The notes: generated from the sequence alone by a model not told the origin. Numbered from the stretch's first letter, positions 51,502-61,085 are shown. The stretch: DNA of 64,000 bases from Gallaecimonas sp. GXIMD4217 (GCF_038087665.1 NZ_CP149925.1:2480870-2544869); one strand, 5' to 3'. Program-made: numbers and translations.

Positions 51502-54500
51502 ATGTTCAATGCAAGCCAAGTCATAGCGCCTGATTACCAGGTTCCCGACCTCGCCACCCTGCGCCAAATCATCACCGACAACTACGCGGTGGACGAGGAA
51601 GCCTACGTGGCCGAGCTGCTCAAGCTGGTTCCCAGCGAAGACGAGCGGACCGCCAGGGTGACCCGGGACGCCGACCACCTGGTGACCAAGGTGCGCCAGC
51701 ACCACAAGGCCGGTGAAGGCATAGACGCCTTCCTGCAGCAGTACAGCCTGGAGACCCAGGAAGGCATCATCCTGATGTGCCTGGCCGAGGCCCTGCTGCG
51801 CATCCCCGACGCCGACACCGCCGAGGCGCTGATCAAGGACAAGCTGTCCGGCGCCGACTGGGCCAAGCACTTCAAGCAGTCCGAGTCGCTGCTGGTCAAC
51901 GCCTCCACCTGGGGCCTGATGCTGACCGGCAAGGTGCTGAACCTGGACCGCAACATCGACGGCAGCCCCGCCAACCTCCTCAACCGCATGATCAACCGCC
52001 TCGGTGAGCCGGTGGTGCGCAAGGCCATGTACGCGGCCATGAAGATCATGGGCAAGCAGTTCGTACTGGGCCGCAACATCAATGAGGCCCTCAAGGCGTC
52101 ACGCAAGTCCCGCAAACAGGGCTACACCCACTCCTACGACATGCTGGGCGAGGCGGCCCTGACCATGAAGGACGCCGAGCGTTACTTCAGCGAGTACGCC
52201 AACGCCATCCAGGCCCTGGGCCAGGAGCAGTACGACGAGTCCGAGGCGCCGCGCCCGACCATCTCCATCAAGCTGTCCGCCCTGCATCCCCGCTACGACG
52301 TGCAGAACCAGGATCGCGTGGTCACCGAGATGGTGGACATCGTCTCCCGCCTGGTGCAGCTGGCCCGCGACAACAACGTCGGCCTGCAGATCGATGCCGA
52401 GGAAGCCGATCGCCTGGAGCTGTCCCTGGATCTGTTCGAGAAGGTCTACCGCGGCCCGGCCGCCAAGGGCTGGGGCAACTTCGGCATAGTGGTGCAGGCC
52501 TATTCCAAGCGCGCCCTGCCGGTGCTGCTGTGGCTGACCCGCCTGGCCAAGGAGCAGGGCGACCTGATCCCGGTGCGCCTGGTCAAGGGCGCCTACTGGG
52601 ACACCGAGCTCAAGCTGTGCCAGCAGGCCGGCCTGGCCGGCTACCCGGTCTATACCAGGAAGGCCGGCACCGACTGTTCCTACCTGGCCTGTGCCCGCTT
52701 CCTGCTCAGCGACCACACCAAAGAAGCCATCTACCCGCAGTTCGCCAGCCACAACGCCCAGACCGTGGTGGCCATCAAGGATATGGCCGCAGGCCGTCCC
52801 TTCGAATACCAGCGCCTGTGGGGCATGGGCGACGAACTCTACGACACCGTCCTGGAAGAGAACCCGGGCCAGCCGGTGCGCATCTACGCCCCCGTGGGCA
52901 ACCACAAGGATCTGCTGCCCTACCTGGTACGCCGCCTGCTGGAAAACGGCGCCAACAGCTCCTTCGTCCACAAGCTGGTGGATCCCAAGACCCCGGTGGC
53001 CAGCCTGGTCGCCCACCCGGTCGAGACCCTGAGCGCCCAGCCCAGCCTGGCCAACCACAAGATCCCGCTGCCGGCAGACATCTACGGCACCCGTAAGAAT
53101 TCCGGAGGTATCAACTTGCATATCCAATCCGAGGCCCAGCCCTTCATCGAGGCCATGGCGCCCTTCAAGGACCACCAGTGGCAAGGCGCCAGCATCGTCG
53201 GCGGCCAGGACATGGCCGGCAAGGCCGTGGAGGTCCGCTCGCCCCAGAACAACGAGGATCTGGTCGGTACCATCCAGTGGGCCCAGGAAGACGCCGTCGA
53301 CAAGGCCCTGGAACTGGCCCACGGCGCCTTCCCGCGCTGGAACAGCACCCCGGTCGAAGAGCGCGCCCAGGCCCTGGAGAAGCTCGCCGACCTGATGGAA
53401 GAGCACCAGGCGGAGCTGATCGCCATCGTCACCCGCGAAGCCGGCCGCATCCTCCAGGACGGCATCGACGAGGTGCGCGAGGCCGTGGACTTTTGCCGCT
53501 ACTACGCCGCCCAGGCCCGCACCCTGTTCAACGGCGCCGAACTGCTGCCGGGACCGACAGGCGAACTGAACGAGCTGTTTGTCCAGGGCCGCGGCGTCTT
53601 CGTCTGCATCAGCCCCTGGAACTTCCCCCTAGCCATCTTCATGGGCCAGGTGGCCGCGGCCCTGGCCACCGGCAACACCGTCATCGCCAAGCCCGCCGAG
53701 CAGACCTGCCTGGTAGGCTACCGTGCCATCCAGCTGGCCCTGGAAGCGGGCATCCCCGCCGACGTGCTGCAGTTCCTGCCCGGTGACGGCGCCACCGTCG
53801 GCGCCCGCCTGACCGCCGACGAGCGCGTGGCCGGCGTGGTCTTCACCGGCTCCACCCAGACCGCCAAGATCATCAACCGCACCCTGGCCGGCCGCGAAGG
53901 CCCGATCGTGCCGCTGATCGCCGAAACCGGCGGCCAGAACGCCATGATCGTCGACTCCACCGCCCTGCCCGAACAGGTGGTCAACGACGTCATCGGCTCT
54001 TCCTTCACCTCCGCCGGCCAGCGCTGCTCCGCCCTGCGGGTGCTCTACCTCCAGGACGACATCGCCGAGCGGGTACTGGAGCTGCTCACCGGCGCCATGC
54101 AGGAGCTGGTGATCGGCGACCCCTGGCAGTACAAGACCGACATCGGCCCCGTCATCGACCAGGACGCCAAGGCCGAGCTGGACGCCCACCTGGCCGCCGT
54201 CACCCAGAGCGGCAAGCTGATCGCCGAAGCCCCCATGCCGGCCGAGACCGCCAAGGGCTCCTTCGTCACCCCCACCGCAGTGGAAATTGGCGGCATCGAG
54301 GAGCTGAGCAAGGAGAATTTCGGTCCCATACTGCACGTGGTCCGCTACCGGGCCCAGGATCTGGACAAGGTCATCGACGCCATCAACGGCACCGGCTACG
54401 GCCTGACCCTGGGGATCCACACCCGTAACGAGTCCAAGGCCATGGCGATCGCCGACAAGGCCAATGTGGGCAACTGCTACATCAACCGCAACCAGATCGG

Positions 54501-54666
54501 CGCCATGGTCGGCACCCAGCCCTTCGGCGGCCAGGGCCTGTCCGGCACCGGTCCCAAGGCCGGCGGTCCCCACTACCTGTACCGCTTCGTGACCGAGAAG
54601 ACCCGCACCAACAACATCACCGCCGTGGGCGGCAACGCCACCCTGCTGAGCCTGGGCGACGACTGA
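51502..54666 (+). CDS. putA: Bifunctional proline dehydrogenase / delta-1-pyrroline-5-carboxylate dehydrogenase PutA
   Basis: PutA oxidises proline to glutamate in two steps, using FAD and then NAD, on the inner face of the inner membrane. The 1054-residue protein has an N-terminal arch and a PRODH barrel (SIKLSALHPRYD; QIDAEEADRLELSLDLFE; PVRLVKGAYWDTELK). The aldehyde dehydrogenase domain shows ISPWNFPLAIFMGQ, IAETGGQNAMIVDSTA and catalytic Cys842 in TSAGQRCSALR. It lacks the N-terminal ribbon-helix-helix domain of E. coli PutA (1320 residues) and the C-terminal extension, so it is a minimal PutA that cannot autorepress. No putP or putR is adjacent. ATG 51502 has AAGG nine bases upstream. 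Confidence 0.96.
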   Translation: MFNASQVIAPDYQVPDLATLRQIITDNYAVDEEAYVAELLKLVPSEDERTARVTRDADHLVTKVRQHHKAGEGIDAFLQQYSLETQEGIILMCLAEALLRIPDADTAEALIKDKLSGADWAKHFKQSESLLVNASTWGLMLTGKVLNLDRNIDGSPANLLNRMINRLGEPVVRKAMYAAMKIMGKQFVLGRNINEALKASRKSRKQGYTHSYDMLGEAALTMKDAERYFSEYANAIQALGQEQYDESEAPRPTISIKLSALHPRYDVQNQDRVVTEMVDIVSRLVQLARDNNVGLQIDAEEADRLELSLDLFEKVYRGPAAKGWGNFGIVVQAYSKRALPVLLWLTRLAKEQGDLIPVRLVKGAYWDTELKLCQQAGLAGYPVYTRKAGTDCSYLACARFLLSDHTKEAIYPQFASHNAQTVVAIKDMAAGRPFEYQRLWGMGDELYDTVLEENPGQPVRIYAPVGNHKDLLPYLVRRLLENGANSSFVHKLVDPKTPVASLVAHPVETLSAQPSLANHKIPLPADIYGTRKNSGGINLHIQSEAQPFIEAMAPFKDHQWQGASIVGGQDMAGKAVEVRSPQNNEDLVGTIQWAQEDAVDKALELAHGAFPRWNSTPVEERAQALEKLADLMEEHQAELIAIVTREAGRILQDGIDEVREAVDFCRYYAAQARTLFNGAELLPGPTGELNELFVQGRGVFVCISPWNFPLAIFMGQVAAALATGNTVIAKPAEQTCLVGYRAIQLALEAGIPADVLQFLPGDGATVGARLTADERVAGVVFTGSTQTAKIINRTLAGREGPIVPLIAETGGQNAMIVDSTALPEQVVNDVIGSSFTSAGQRCSALRVLYLQDDIAERVLELLTGAMQELVIGDPWQYKTDIGPVIDQDAKAELDAHLAAVTQSGKLIAEAPMPAETAKGSFVTPTAVEIGGIEELSKENFGPILHVVRYRAQDLDKVIDAINGTGYGLTLGIHTRNESKAMAIADKANVGNCYINRNQIGAMVGTQPFGGQGLSGTGPKAGGPHYLYRFVTEKTRTNNITAVGGNATLLSLGDD

Positions 54667-54685
54667 GCTCGCTCACCATGACGAC

Positions 54686-54718
54686 AAAGCCGCGGCAACT
54701 GCCGCGGCTTTTTTCTTT
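54686..54718 (+). terminator. Rho-independent terminator after putA
   Basis: AAGCCGCGGCA-ac-TGCCGCGGCTT with a T run. Its stem-loop is the exact reverse complement of the one at 55972-55997. Confidence 0.85.
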
Positions 54719-54767
54719 AAAAAACAAACAGTAGAATGCCCGTTTCTCGTCAAAACAAGGAAGTACC

Positions 54768-55301
54768 ATGAAAAAAGCACTGACCCTTTCCTGCCTTGCC
54801 CTGCTGTCCCTGAGCGTCCAGGCCAAGGACGACTATTATGACGGCCGCTATGTCCTGGCCGACGGCGCCTTCCTCGGCACCGAGCTGGGCAGCCACAACC
54901 TGAACCTCAAGGCCCTCAGCGGCGGCGTCGGTTACCAGTTCAACCCCCACCTGGGGATCGAAGCCCGCTTCCTGGCCGGCCTGGCCGACGACAGCTTCAA
55001 CAACGGCGCCGGCCGCACCACACTCAAGCTGGAAAGCGGCTGGAGCGGCTACCTGGTCCCCACCCTGCCCCTGAACGAGCAATGGGGTCTCCATGCCCTG
55101 CTCGGCGTCAGCCGGCTCAAGGTAAGGCTGGATGACGGCATCAGCAGCCTGGATGGCTCAGAGGACGACTTCAGCTACGGTCTGGGTGCCCAGTTCCACT
55201 ACTCCCGCCATGGCCGGCTCAGCCTGGAGTACGTCAGCCTGCTCGACAAGCACGGCCTGAAGGTCGACAGCCTCAACCTGGGCCTGCGTTACCACTTCTA
55301 A
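54768..55301 (+). CDS. OmpA/OmpX-like outer-membrane beta-barrel protein
   Basis: This 177-residue protein has a signal peptide (MKKALTLSCLALLSLSVQA) and a mature part of alternating beta strands separated by short turns. It ends in the outer-membrane signature aromatic LGLRYHF. An eight-strand barrel is likely, with strands such as LKALSGGVGYQFNPHLGIEARFLAG, HALLGVSRLKVRL and GLGAQFHYSRHGRLSLEYVSL. There is no C-terminal OmpA peptidoglycan domain. The next gene encodes a diverged paralogue (both share DDFxYxxGAxF... and LDKHG/MDTHGV stretches). The ATG follows AAGGAAG. Function is unknown. Confidence 0.83.
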   Translation: MKKALTLSCLALLSLSVQAKDDYYDGRYVLADGAFLGTELGSHNLNLKALSGGVGYQFNPHLGIEARFLAGLADDSFNNGAGRTTLKLESGWSGYLVPTLPLNEQWGLHALLGVSRLKVRLDDGISSLDGSEDDFSYGLGAQFHYSRHGRLSLEYVSLLDKHGLKVDSLNLGLRYHF

Positions 55302-55312
55302 GGCCCCGGCAG

Positions 55313-55343
55313 CAAAAAGCCCGGCCTGCGCCGGGCTTTTTTG
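55313..55343 (+). terminator. Rho-independent terminator between the two barrel genes
   Basis: AAAAAGCCCGGC-ctg-CGCCGGGCTTTTTT. Confidence 0.85.
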
Positions 55344-55453
55344 AGCCAAAACAAATTGACACAAAATGTTCATCAAACGCCTTGCCCGGCTCCCCGGCAA
55401 TGCCTTAGGATTGCCCCGCTTTTTCCTTTATCAGCAATAACATGGAGTACGTT

Positions 55454-55954
55454 ATGAAAAAGCTTATCACCGCAGCCGCTCTGGTTCTGGCCTCCACTTC
55501 CGCCCTGGCCGCCCAAGGCCCCTACATCGGCGCCCATTACAGTGCCCTGGAAGTCGAAGACAGCGGCTTCGACGTCGATCTGGGCGTGCTGGGTGCCCAG
55601 GCCGGTTACAACTTCAACGAGTTCTTTGCCATCGAAGGCCGCCTGGGCTTTGGCATCTCCGATGACAGCATCTTCGGTACCGACGTGGAGCTGGAAAACT
55701 ACTATGGCGCCTACCTGGTGCCCCAGTTCCAGTTCAACGAGGTCTTTGGTGCCTATGCCCTGCTGGGTTTCACCAAGGGCAAGATCAAGGTTTCCGGTTT
55801 TGGCTCCGACAGCGAAGACGATTTCGGCTACGCCATCGGCGCCCGCTTCAATGTGGCCGAGAATGCCAACCTGTTCGTGGAATACGGCCAGCTGATGGAC
55901 ACCCATGGTGTCGAATTCAACACCGTCACCGCCGGTTTCAACTACCGCTTCTAA
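55454..55954 (+). CDS. OmpA/OmpX-like outer-membrane beta-barrel protein (paralogue)
   Basis: This 166-residue paralogue of the preceding gene has a signal peptide (MKKLITAAALVLASTSALA). About eight predicted strands include GPYIGAHYSALEV, GVLGAQAGYNFNEFFAIEGRLGFGI, YLVPQFQFNEVFGAYALLGFT and AIGARFNVAENANLFVEYG. The C-terminus is FNYRF, typical for outer-membrane insertion. ATG 55454 begins the signal peptide; an ATG 12 bases earlier is less likely. A TTGACA at 55356-55361 may be part of its promoter. Each barrel gene has its own terminator, so they are separate units. Confidence 0.85.
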   Translation: MKKLITAAALVLASTSALAAQGPYIGAHYSALEVEDSGFDVDLGVLGAQAGYNFNEFFAIEGRLGFGISDDSIFGTDVELENYYGAYLVPQFQFNEVFGAYALLGFTKGKIKVSGFGSDSEDDFGYAIGARFNVAENANLFVEYGQLMDTHGVEFNTVTAGFNYRF

Positions 55955-55970
55955 GCTTCGCTCTTGGAAG

Positions 55971-56003
55971 AAAAGCCGCGGCAGTTGCCGCGGCTTTTTT
56001 ATT
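55971..56003. terminator. Bidirectional terminator between barrel gene and exeB
   Basis: AAGCCGCGGCA-gt-TGCCGCGGCTT with A and T runs. It lies between the convergent barrel and exeB genes and is an inverted copy of the terminator at 54686-54718. Confidence 0.85.
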
Positions 56004-56574
56004 GTACCGGCCAGTCGGTCAGGGCATTCAGCCACTGGCGGCGGCCACCATGGGCCAGCTCGGCCCCTTCGGCGGCGATACTGACCACCACCACCCCGGG
56101 TACCAGGCTGTCACCTTCACGAAGCTGCCGGCCGTTGAGCCTGATCCAGCGCTCGGCCGGCACCGAGGCGTAGAAATGGCCGGTATAGCGGATGGGCGGC
56201 AGCTCCGGGGCCACGGCGGTCACGGGCGGCGGCAGCCGCGGCACCTCCAGCCTGGGTTTCGGCTTCGGCACCAGGAAGGGATCCGGGATGGCCGGCTTCG
56301 GCTCGGCCTGAATTGAAACGGACCGCACCTTTGGCTCGGCCGGGGCAGGTGTCGCCCGCTCGGGCGCCAGGGTCTTCGCGTCGGGGCCTTGAGCCATTGC
56401 CATGGCCCGGATGCTCGGCCAGGCCCAATGACCGGCCAGGCCCAGCAAGGCCAACAGCAGCACCAGCAACGCCCGGCTCAGCCAGAGCCGGCCGTCGAAC
56501 AGGAAGCCGCCCCGGCCGGGTTGCGTTTCCGGCAGGGCCTGCTGCTGCCTGAGGGCCTTGGCCAGCAGGCTCAT
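55999..56574 (-). CDS. exeB: GspB/ExeB-type general secretion pathway protein
   Basis: ExeB partners ExeA in placing the type II secretion secretin in the outer membrane through the peptidoglycan. The 191-residue protein has a short cytosolic start (MSLLAKALRQQQ) and one membrane helix (LSRALLVLLLALLGLAGHWAW). A Pro-rich periplasmic linker (PEPKVRS to RLPPPVTAV) follows. The C-terminal GspB domain carries LPPIRYTGHFYASVPAERWIRLNGRQLREGDSLVPGVVVVSI (in part). It overlaps the exeA stop codon by four bases (ATGA). No other T2SS gene is in the window. Confidence 0.85.
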   Translation of the reverse strand: MSLLAKALRQQQALPETQPGRGGFLFDGRLWLSRALLVLLLALLGLAGHWAWPSIRAMAMAQGPDAKTLAPERATPAPAEPKVRSVSIQAEPKPAIPDPFLVPKPKPRLEVPRLPPPVTAVAPELPPIRYTGHFYASVPAERWIRLNGRQLREGDSLVPGVVVVSIAAEGAELAHGGRRQWLNALTDWPVQ

Positions 56575-58124
56575 CCGTTTTGCTCCAGGGTCGGCCCCGG
56601 CTTGCCCAGCACCATGTTCAGGCGCACCAGGGTGTTCTCGCCGGCCAGGCCGTCGGCCTTCAGGCCCTGGCGGGCCTGGAAGCGCCGCACCCGCTCCAGC
56701 AGCCGGGCATCATAGGGGGAAGCCAGGGCCGGCTCGCCATCGACCTGGCTCAGGGCCTGGGCCAGCCAGTCCACCAGGGGGCCGCTCATGCCCGGCGCCA
56801 GCGGCTCGCTGAAACCGGCCGGCGGCTGCCACAGCAGCATGGCCTGGCCCCGGTAGTGGCCGTCCAGCCAGTTGGCATCGACCTGGTATTGTCCCTGGCT
56901 GAGCCTGAGCCCGTAGCGGCCGTCCTCGACCCTGTCCAGCAGCCCATAGAAGCGCTCGCCGCTGTCGTCCAGCAGCTCCAGCACCGCCGGCCGGCCCAGG
57001 GCGATCAGCTCCCGCCAGGGCAGATGCTGGCGCAGGCAGCGCAGGCCCACCAGCTGTGCCTGCTGGCAGGGCTCGCCCGTGGGGATGGCCATGCCCCAGC
57101 GCCGGAACAGCTTGTCGAAGGCGGCCAGGGAGATCCTGTCCCTGTCCCCCGGCAGCACCGTCATCACCGCCGGCTTTGCCAGGGTTTGGGCGGCGGCAGG
57201 GGGCTCGGCGGCCGGCTGCACGCTTTCGCCCCCGGGCCAGAAGAAAAACAGCGCCGTGGCCCCCAGGGCGGCACCGGCGGCCAGCCCCAGCCAGGGCGTG
57301 GCGGTGCGGGGCTCGGCGGGGTCCTGCAGCACCTCCCGGGCGGCCAGCGCCAGGGTCCTGCTGTCGACCCTGTCCTTCTCCAGGCCATAGGCCCCCAGCA
57401 GGGCCCGATCGCAGAGCAGGTTGATCAGCCGCGGTATGCCGCCGCTGTGGCGGTGCAAGGCGCGGATGGCGGCGCCGGTAAAGAGCGGCGCCTCGCGCCC
57501 GGCGATGCGCAGCCGGTGGCGCACATAATGGCCGGTGTCCTTGCGACCAAGCGGCAGCAGGTGATAGCGGGCGGTGATACGCTGGGACAGCTGCCTGAGC
57601 TCCCGGCGCCGAAGCAACTGGTTCAGCTCCGGCTGGCCGATCAGGATCACCTTGAGCAGCTTCTGGGTGTCGGTCTCCAGGTTGGTCAGCAGCCTGAGCT
57701 GCTCCAGCACCGACACCTTGAGGTGCTGGGCCTCGTCCACCAGCAACACCGTCTGGCGGCCCTTTTGGTGGTTTTCCAGCAGGAAGGCCTGGATCACGTC
57801 GGTGAGCTGCTTGAGGCTGGGCTGGTCCGGGTAGGGGATCTTCAGCTCGTCGCAGAGGCTGGCCAGCAGCTCGGTCTCGGTGAGCATGGGGTTGAGGATG
57901 AAGGCCAGATCGGTGTGCTCGGGCAGCTCCTTCAAGAGCCGCCGCGATACCGTGGTCTTGCCGGTGCCCACCTCGCCGGTCAGCATCACGAAGCCGCCCG
58001 TTTCCCTGAGCCCGAACATCAGGTGCGCCAGGGCCTCCCGGTGCCGTTCGCTCATGTAGAGGAACTGGGGGTTGGGGGCGATGGAAAAGGGGTTCTCGCT
58101 GAGCTGGAAATACGACTCGTACAT
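56571..58124 (-). CDS. exeA: ExeA/GspA AAA+ ATPase with peptidoglycan-binding domain
   Basis: The 517-residue protein (Aeromonas ExeA 547) starts MYESYFQLSENPFSIAPNPQFLYMSERHREALAHL, as ExeA does. It has Walker A GEVGTGKTT (50-58), Walker B VLLVDEAQ, an arginine-rich sensor region, one membrane helix (LGLAAGAALGATALFFFWPG) and a periplasmic part. This part ends in a peptidoglycan-binding repeat (YDARLLERVRRFQARQGLKADGLAGENTLVRLN, in part). It remodels the cell wall for secretin assembly using ATP. ATG 58124 aligns with ExeA; upstream codons in frame are unlikely. It is divergent from cca. Confidence 0.9.
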   Translation of the reverse strand: MYESYFQLSENPFSIAPNPQFLYMSERHREALAHLMFGLRETGGFVMLTGEVGTGKTTVSRRLLKELPEHTDLAFILNPMLTETELLASLCDELKIPYPDQPSLKQLTDVIQAFLLENHQKGRQTVLLVDEAQHLKVSVLEQLRLLTNLETDTQKLLKVILIGQPELNQLLRRRELRQLSQRITARYHLLPLGRKDTGHYVRHRLRIAGREAPLFTGAAIRALHRHSGGIPRLINLLCDRALLGAYGLEKDRVDSRTLALAAREVLQDPAEPRTATPWLGLAAGAALGATALFFFWPGGESVQPAAEPPAAAQTLAKPAVMTVLPGDRDRISLAAFDKLFRRWGMAIPTGEPCQQAQLVGLRCLRQHLPWRELIALGRPAVLELLDDSGERFYGLLDRVEDGRYGLRLSQGQYQVDANWLDGHYRGQAMLLWQPPAGFSEPLAPGMSGPLVDWLAQALSQVDGEPALASPYDARLLERVRRFQARQGLKADGLAGENTLVRLNMVLGKPGPTLEQNG

Positions 58125-58219
58125 GACGGCGGCATTGTTATCGAATTGCTGCCTATGGTTGCCTGCAAGGCGCCCGAAGGCAAGGGTATAATGGCGCAAA
58201 GCCAAGATGGAGCAGGTCA

Positions 58220-59467
58220 GTGCAGATTTATTTGGTGGGGGGCGCGGTCAGGGACCAGCTGCTGGGCCTTCCCGTAAAGGACAGGGACCATGTGGTGGTG
58301 GGCGCCACGGTCGACGAGATGCTGGCCCTGGGCTACCAGCAGGTGGGCCGGGACTTCCCGGTGTTCCTGCACCCCGTGACCCGTGAGGAGCACGCCCTGG
58401 CCCGCACCGAGCGCAAGGCCGGCCACGGCTATACCGGCTTCACCGTCCATGCCGCCCCGGACGTGACCCTGGAAGCGGATCTGCGTCGCCGCGACCTCAC
58501 CATCAACGCCATGGCCCTGGCCGAGGACGGCGTCCTGGTGGATCCCTTCGGCGGCCGCGCCGATCTTGAGAACAGGCTGCTGCGCCATGTGTCCCCGGCC
58601 TTTGCCGAGGATCCGCTGCGGGTACTCAGGGTGGCCCGCTTCGCCGCCCGCTTCGCCCACCTGGGCTTTCGGGTCGCCGACCAGACCCGGGCGCTGATGC
58701 GCCACATGTGCCAGTCCGGGGAGCTGGAGCACCTGACCCCGGAGCGGGTCTGGAAGGAGCTGGAAGGGGCCCTGCTGAGCCCCTCCCCCCAGGTGTTCTT
58801 CCAGGTGCTTCGGGACTGCGGCGCCCTCAAGGTGCTGATGCCGGAGCTGGACCGGCTGTTCGGCATCCCAGCCCCGGCCAAGTGGCACCCGGAAATCGAT
58901 ACCGGCGTCCACGCCCTGATGGTCATCGAGCAGGCCGCCGGGCTGTCGGATTCGCTCAGGGTGCGCTTCGCCGCCCTCTGCCACGACTTCGGCAAGGGCA
59001 AGACTCCGCCCGAGAAGTGGCCCAGCCACCACGGCCACGGCCAGCTGGGGCTTCCGCTTATCCGCGACTTCTGCCAGCGGCTGCGGGTACCCAACGACTG
59101 CCGGGATCTGGCGCTGCTGGTGTCGGATCTGCACTGCACCATCCACAAGGCCGCCGAGCTGCGCCCGGCCACGGTGATCAAGGTGTTCGACAAGCTGGAC
59201 GCCTGGCGCAAGCCCCAGCGGGTGGAAGAGCTGCTGCTGTGCTGCGTGGCCGACTTCAAGGGTCGCACCGGCTTCGAGGCGCTGGACTACGAGCAGGCCG
59301 ACATCATGCGCCGCTATTTTGCCGCCGCCAGGGCGGTGGATGTGCAGGCCATAGTGGCCCAGGGATACCAGGGCAGCGCCATCGGCGAGCAGGTGCGCCG
59401 ACAGCGCGTGCGCCAGGTGGCGGCGTTACGCCAGGCTCAGGAAGGCGATCAGCCCCAGGCCCAGTAG
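58220..59467 (+). CDS. cca: CCA-adding enzyme (multifunctional, with HD domain)
   Basis: Cca adds or repairs the 3' CCA end of tRNAs. The gammaproteobacterial form also has an HD domain with phosphohydrolase activity. The 415-residue protein has [13 protein letters not shown], the nucleotidyltransferase region [25 protein letters not shown] and [14 protein letters not shown]. The HD motif is [21 protein letters not shown]. It is close to E. coli Cca (412). The start is GTG at 58220, after GGAG. Its 3' end overlaps the convergent uppP gene by 42 bases, more than usual. Confidence 0.95.
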   Translation: MQIYLVGGAVRDQLLGLPVKDRDHVVVGATVDEMLALGYQQVGRDFPVFLHPVTREEHALARTERKAGHGYTGFTVHAAPDVTLEADLRRRDLTINAMALAEDGVLVDPFGGRADLENRLLRHVSPAFAEDPLRVLRVARFAARFAHLGFRVADQTRALMRHMCQSGELEHLTPERVWKELEGALLSPSPQVFFQVLRDCGALKVLMPELDRLFGIPAPAKWHPEIDTGVHALMVIEQAAGLSDSLRVRFAALCHDFGKGKTPPEKWPSHHGHGQLGLPLIRDFCQRLRVPNDCRDLALLVSDLHCTIHKAAELRPATVIKVFDKLDAWRKPQRVEELLLCCVADFKGRTGFEALDYEQADIMRRYFAAARAVDVQAIVAQGYQGSAIGEQVRRQRVRQVAALRQAQEGDQPQAQ

Positions 59468-60232
59468 CAGCCGGTAGACAACGAAGGGCAGCATGCCCAG
59501 GCGATCCAGCAGCTTCAGGAACCAGTGGATGCAGGTGATGGCGCTGATGAAGGACACCAGGGCGCCCAGGCCGATCAGCTGCCAGTTGACCGCCTCGCCG
59601 GCCTTGATCAGCTTCATGCCCTCGTAGCCGCCGGCCATGACGATGGCCGGGATCGACATCAGGAAGGAAAAGCGCGCCGCCGCGGTGCGGTTCAGGCCCA
59701 GCATCAGCGCCGCCGTCATGGTGATGCCGGAGCGGGAGGTGCCGGGAATGAGCGCCAGGGCCTGGGCCAGGCCAATGAGCATGGCCCCGCCCCAGCCGGC
59801 CTGGTGCTCGTCCTTGACCTGGCGGGCGCGGGCGTCGGCCCACCACAGCAGGCCGGCGAAGATCAGGGTGGTGGCGGCGATCACCCAGGCACTCCTGAGG
59901 TGTTCTTCGATGAAGTCGGCCCCCAGCAGGCCGAACAGGCCCAGCGGTATGGTGGCCAGCACGATCTGCCAGGCCAGGCGGCCGTCCTGGTCCAGCTTGC
60001 CGGTGAAGGAGGCCAGCCAGGCCAGCGTCATCCGCCCCACCTCCTGGCGGAAGTAGATCAGCACCGCCGCCAGGGTGCCCACATGCACGGCCACGTCGAA
60101 GGCCAGGCCCTGATCCTGCCAGCCCAGCACCTGGGACGGCAGCACCAGGTGGGCGGAGGAGGAAATGGGCAGGAATTCGGTCAGGCCCTGGATCAGGGCC
60201 AGCATCAGGGTTTCGAACCAGGTCAAGGTCAA
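59426..60232 (-). CDS. uppP: Undecaprenyl-diphosphatase UppP (BacA)
   Basis: UppP dephosphorylates undecaprenyl diphosphate in the inner membrane so the lipid carrier can be reused for peptidoglycan and polysaccharide synthesis; extra copies give bacitracin resistance. The 268-residue protein has many membrane helices, the catalytic [14 protein letters not shown] near residue 19 and [20 protein letters not shown]. It is similar to E. coli BacA (273). It overlaps folK by four bases, so folB-folK-uppP is one transcription unit. Confidence 0.96.
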   Translation of the reverse strand: MTLTWFETLMLALIQGLTEFLPISSSAHLVLPSQVLGWQDQGLAFDVAVHVGTLAAVLIYFRQEVGRMTLAWLASFTGKLDQDGRLAWQIVLATIPLGLFGLLGADFIEEHLRSAWVIAATTLIFAGLLWWADARARQVKDEHQAGWGGAMLIGLAQALALIPGTSRSGITMTAALMLGLNRTAAARFSFLMSIPAIVMAGGYEGMKLIKAGEAVNWQLIGLGALVSFISAITCIHWFLKLLDRLGMLPFVVYRLLLGLGLIAFLSLA

Positions 60233-60729
60233 GACTCCGTCTTGGGGGCCCAGTCAAAGGGCCGCTTCCACAATTGTTGCGGGGCGTCGAAACGCGCCCA
60301 GAGGTCACCCAGGGTGTCGGTCGTGCCGGGCAGCTCCAGCTCGGGCGCCAGCTCCGCCAGGGGCCAGAGCACGAAGGCGTGGCGGGTGATCTCCGGCCTG
60401 GGCAACACCACCGGCTCCAGGGTGCAGAGCTGGTCGTAGAGCAGCAGATCCAGATCCAGGATCCGCGGCGCCAGCTTCTTGATGCTGTCCTGGCGGCCCA
60501 GGGCGAATTCGATGCCTTTCAGCTTCGCCACCACGGCGGCCAGATCCAGGGCCGTGTCGGTGGCCACCACCAGGTTGATGAAGTTGTCGGAGACAAAGCC
60601 CACCGGCTCGGCCTCGAACACCGGCGACAGGGTCAGTGTGCCAAAGGCCTGCTGAAGGGCGTCCAAACCGGCGCGGATATGCTGCTCCGGTTCGATATTG
60701 GAGCCCAGGCTGATGTAGATCCTGGCCAT
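60229..60729 (-). CDS. folK: 2-amino-4-hydroxy-6-hydroxymethyldihydropteridine pyrophosphokinase
   Basis: FolK transfers pyrophosphate from ATP to 6-hydroxymethyl-dihydropterin in folate synthesis. The 166-residue protein begins [25 protein letters not shown] and has [29 protein letters not shown] and the signature [11 protein letters not shown], with [19 protein letters not shown] near the end. ATG 60729 shares one base with the folB stop codon. Linking it with folB puts two consecutive pterin steps in one operon. Confidence 0.95.
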   Translation of the reverse strand: MARIYISLGSNIEPEQHIRAGLDALQQAFGTLTLSPVFEAEPVGFVSDNFINLVVATDTALDLAAVVAKLKGIEFALGRQDSIKKLAPRILDLDLLLYDQLCTLEPVVLPRPEITRHAFVLWPLAELAPELELPGTTDTLGDLWARFDAPQQLWKRPFDWAPKTES

Positions 60730-61085
60730 CAGGGGCGGCTGCCCCGCTCGATGACCAGGCCAACGTTGCGGGCATTGGCCACGGCGCCGGGCTTGGACAG
60801 CCTCAGGCGCAGCCATTTGACGCTGAACTCGGCCATGACGCCGGCGGCGATGCGCTCGGCCAGGGTTTCGATCAGCTCGAACCGATGCTGCTGGGTATAG
60901 TCGGTGATCCACTGGGAGACGCTGGCGTAGCACAGGGCCTGGCCGTAGTCGTCGCCCCGGGCGGCGGCCGCGATGTCGCTGGCCATCTCCAGGTCGAAGA
61001 CGAGCTTGCGCTGCTGGGTCTTTTCCCAGTCGTAGATGCCGATCACGGCATAGACTTCCAGGCCTTCGATAAAGATGCTGTCCAT
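60729..61085 (-). CDS. folB: Dihydroneopterin aldolase
   Basis: FolB splits dihydroneopterin to 6-hydroxymethyl-dihydropterin and glycolaldehyde, the step before FolK. The 118-residue protein starts MDSIFIEGLEVYAVIGIYDWEKTQQRKLVFDLEM and has a late FELIETLAERIAAGVMAEF and VKWLRLRLSKPGAV, as in E. coli FolB (122). I chose the ATG at 61085; the frame is open upstream but not protein-like. It is first in the folB-folK-uppP run and lies downstream of the protease terminator. Confidence 0.94.
   Translation of the reverse strand: MDSIFIEGLEVYAVIGIYDWEKTQQRKLVFDLEMASDIAAAARGDDYGQALCYASVSQWITDYTQQHRFELIETLAERIAAGVMAEFSVKWLRLRLSKPGAVANARNVGLVIERGSRP

Noticed and set aside
55356-55371. TTGACACAAAATGTTC upstream of the second barrel gene, similar to the cluster palindrome
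   Set aside because: The arms GACAC and ATGTT do not pair, so it is not a copy of the GACAT/ATGTC operator. It may simply be a -35 element.
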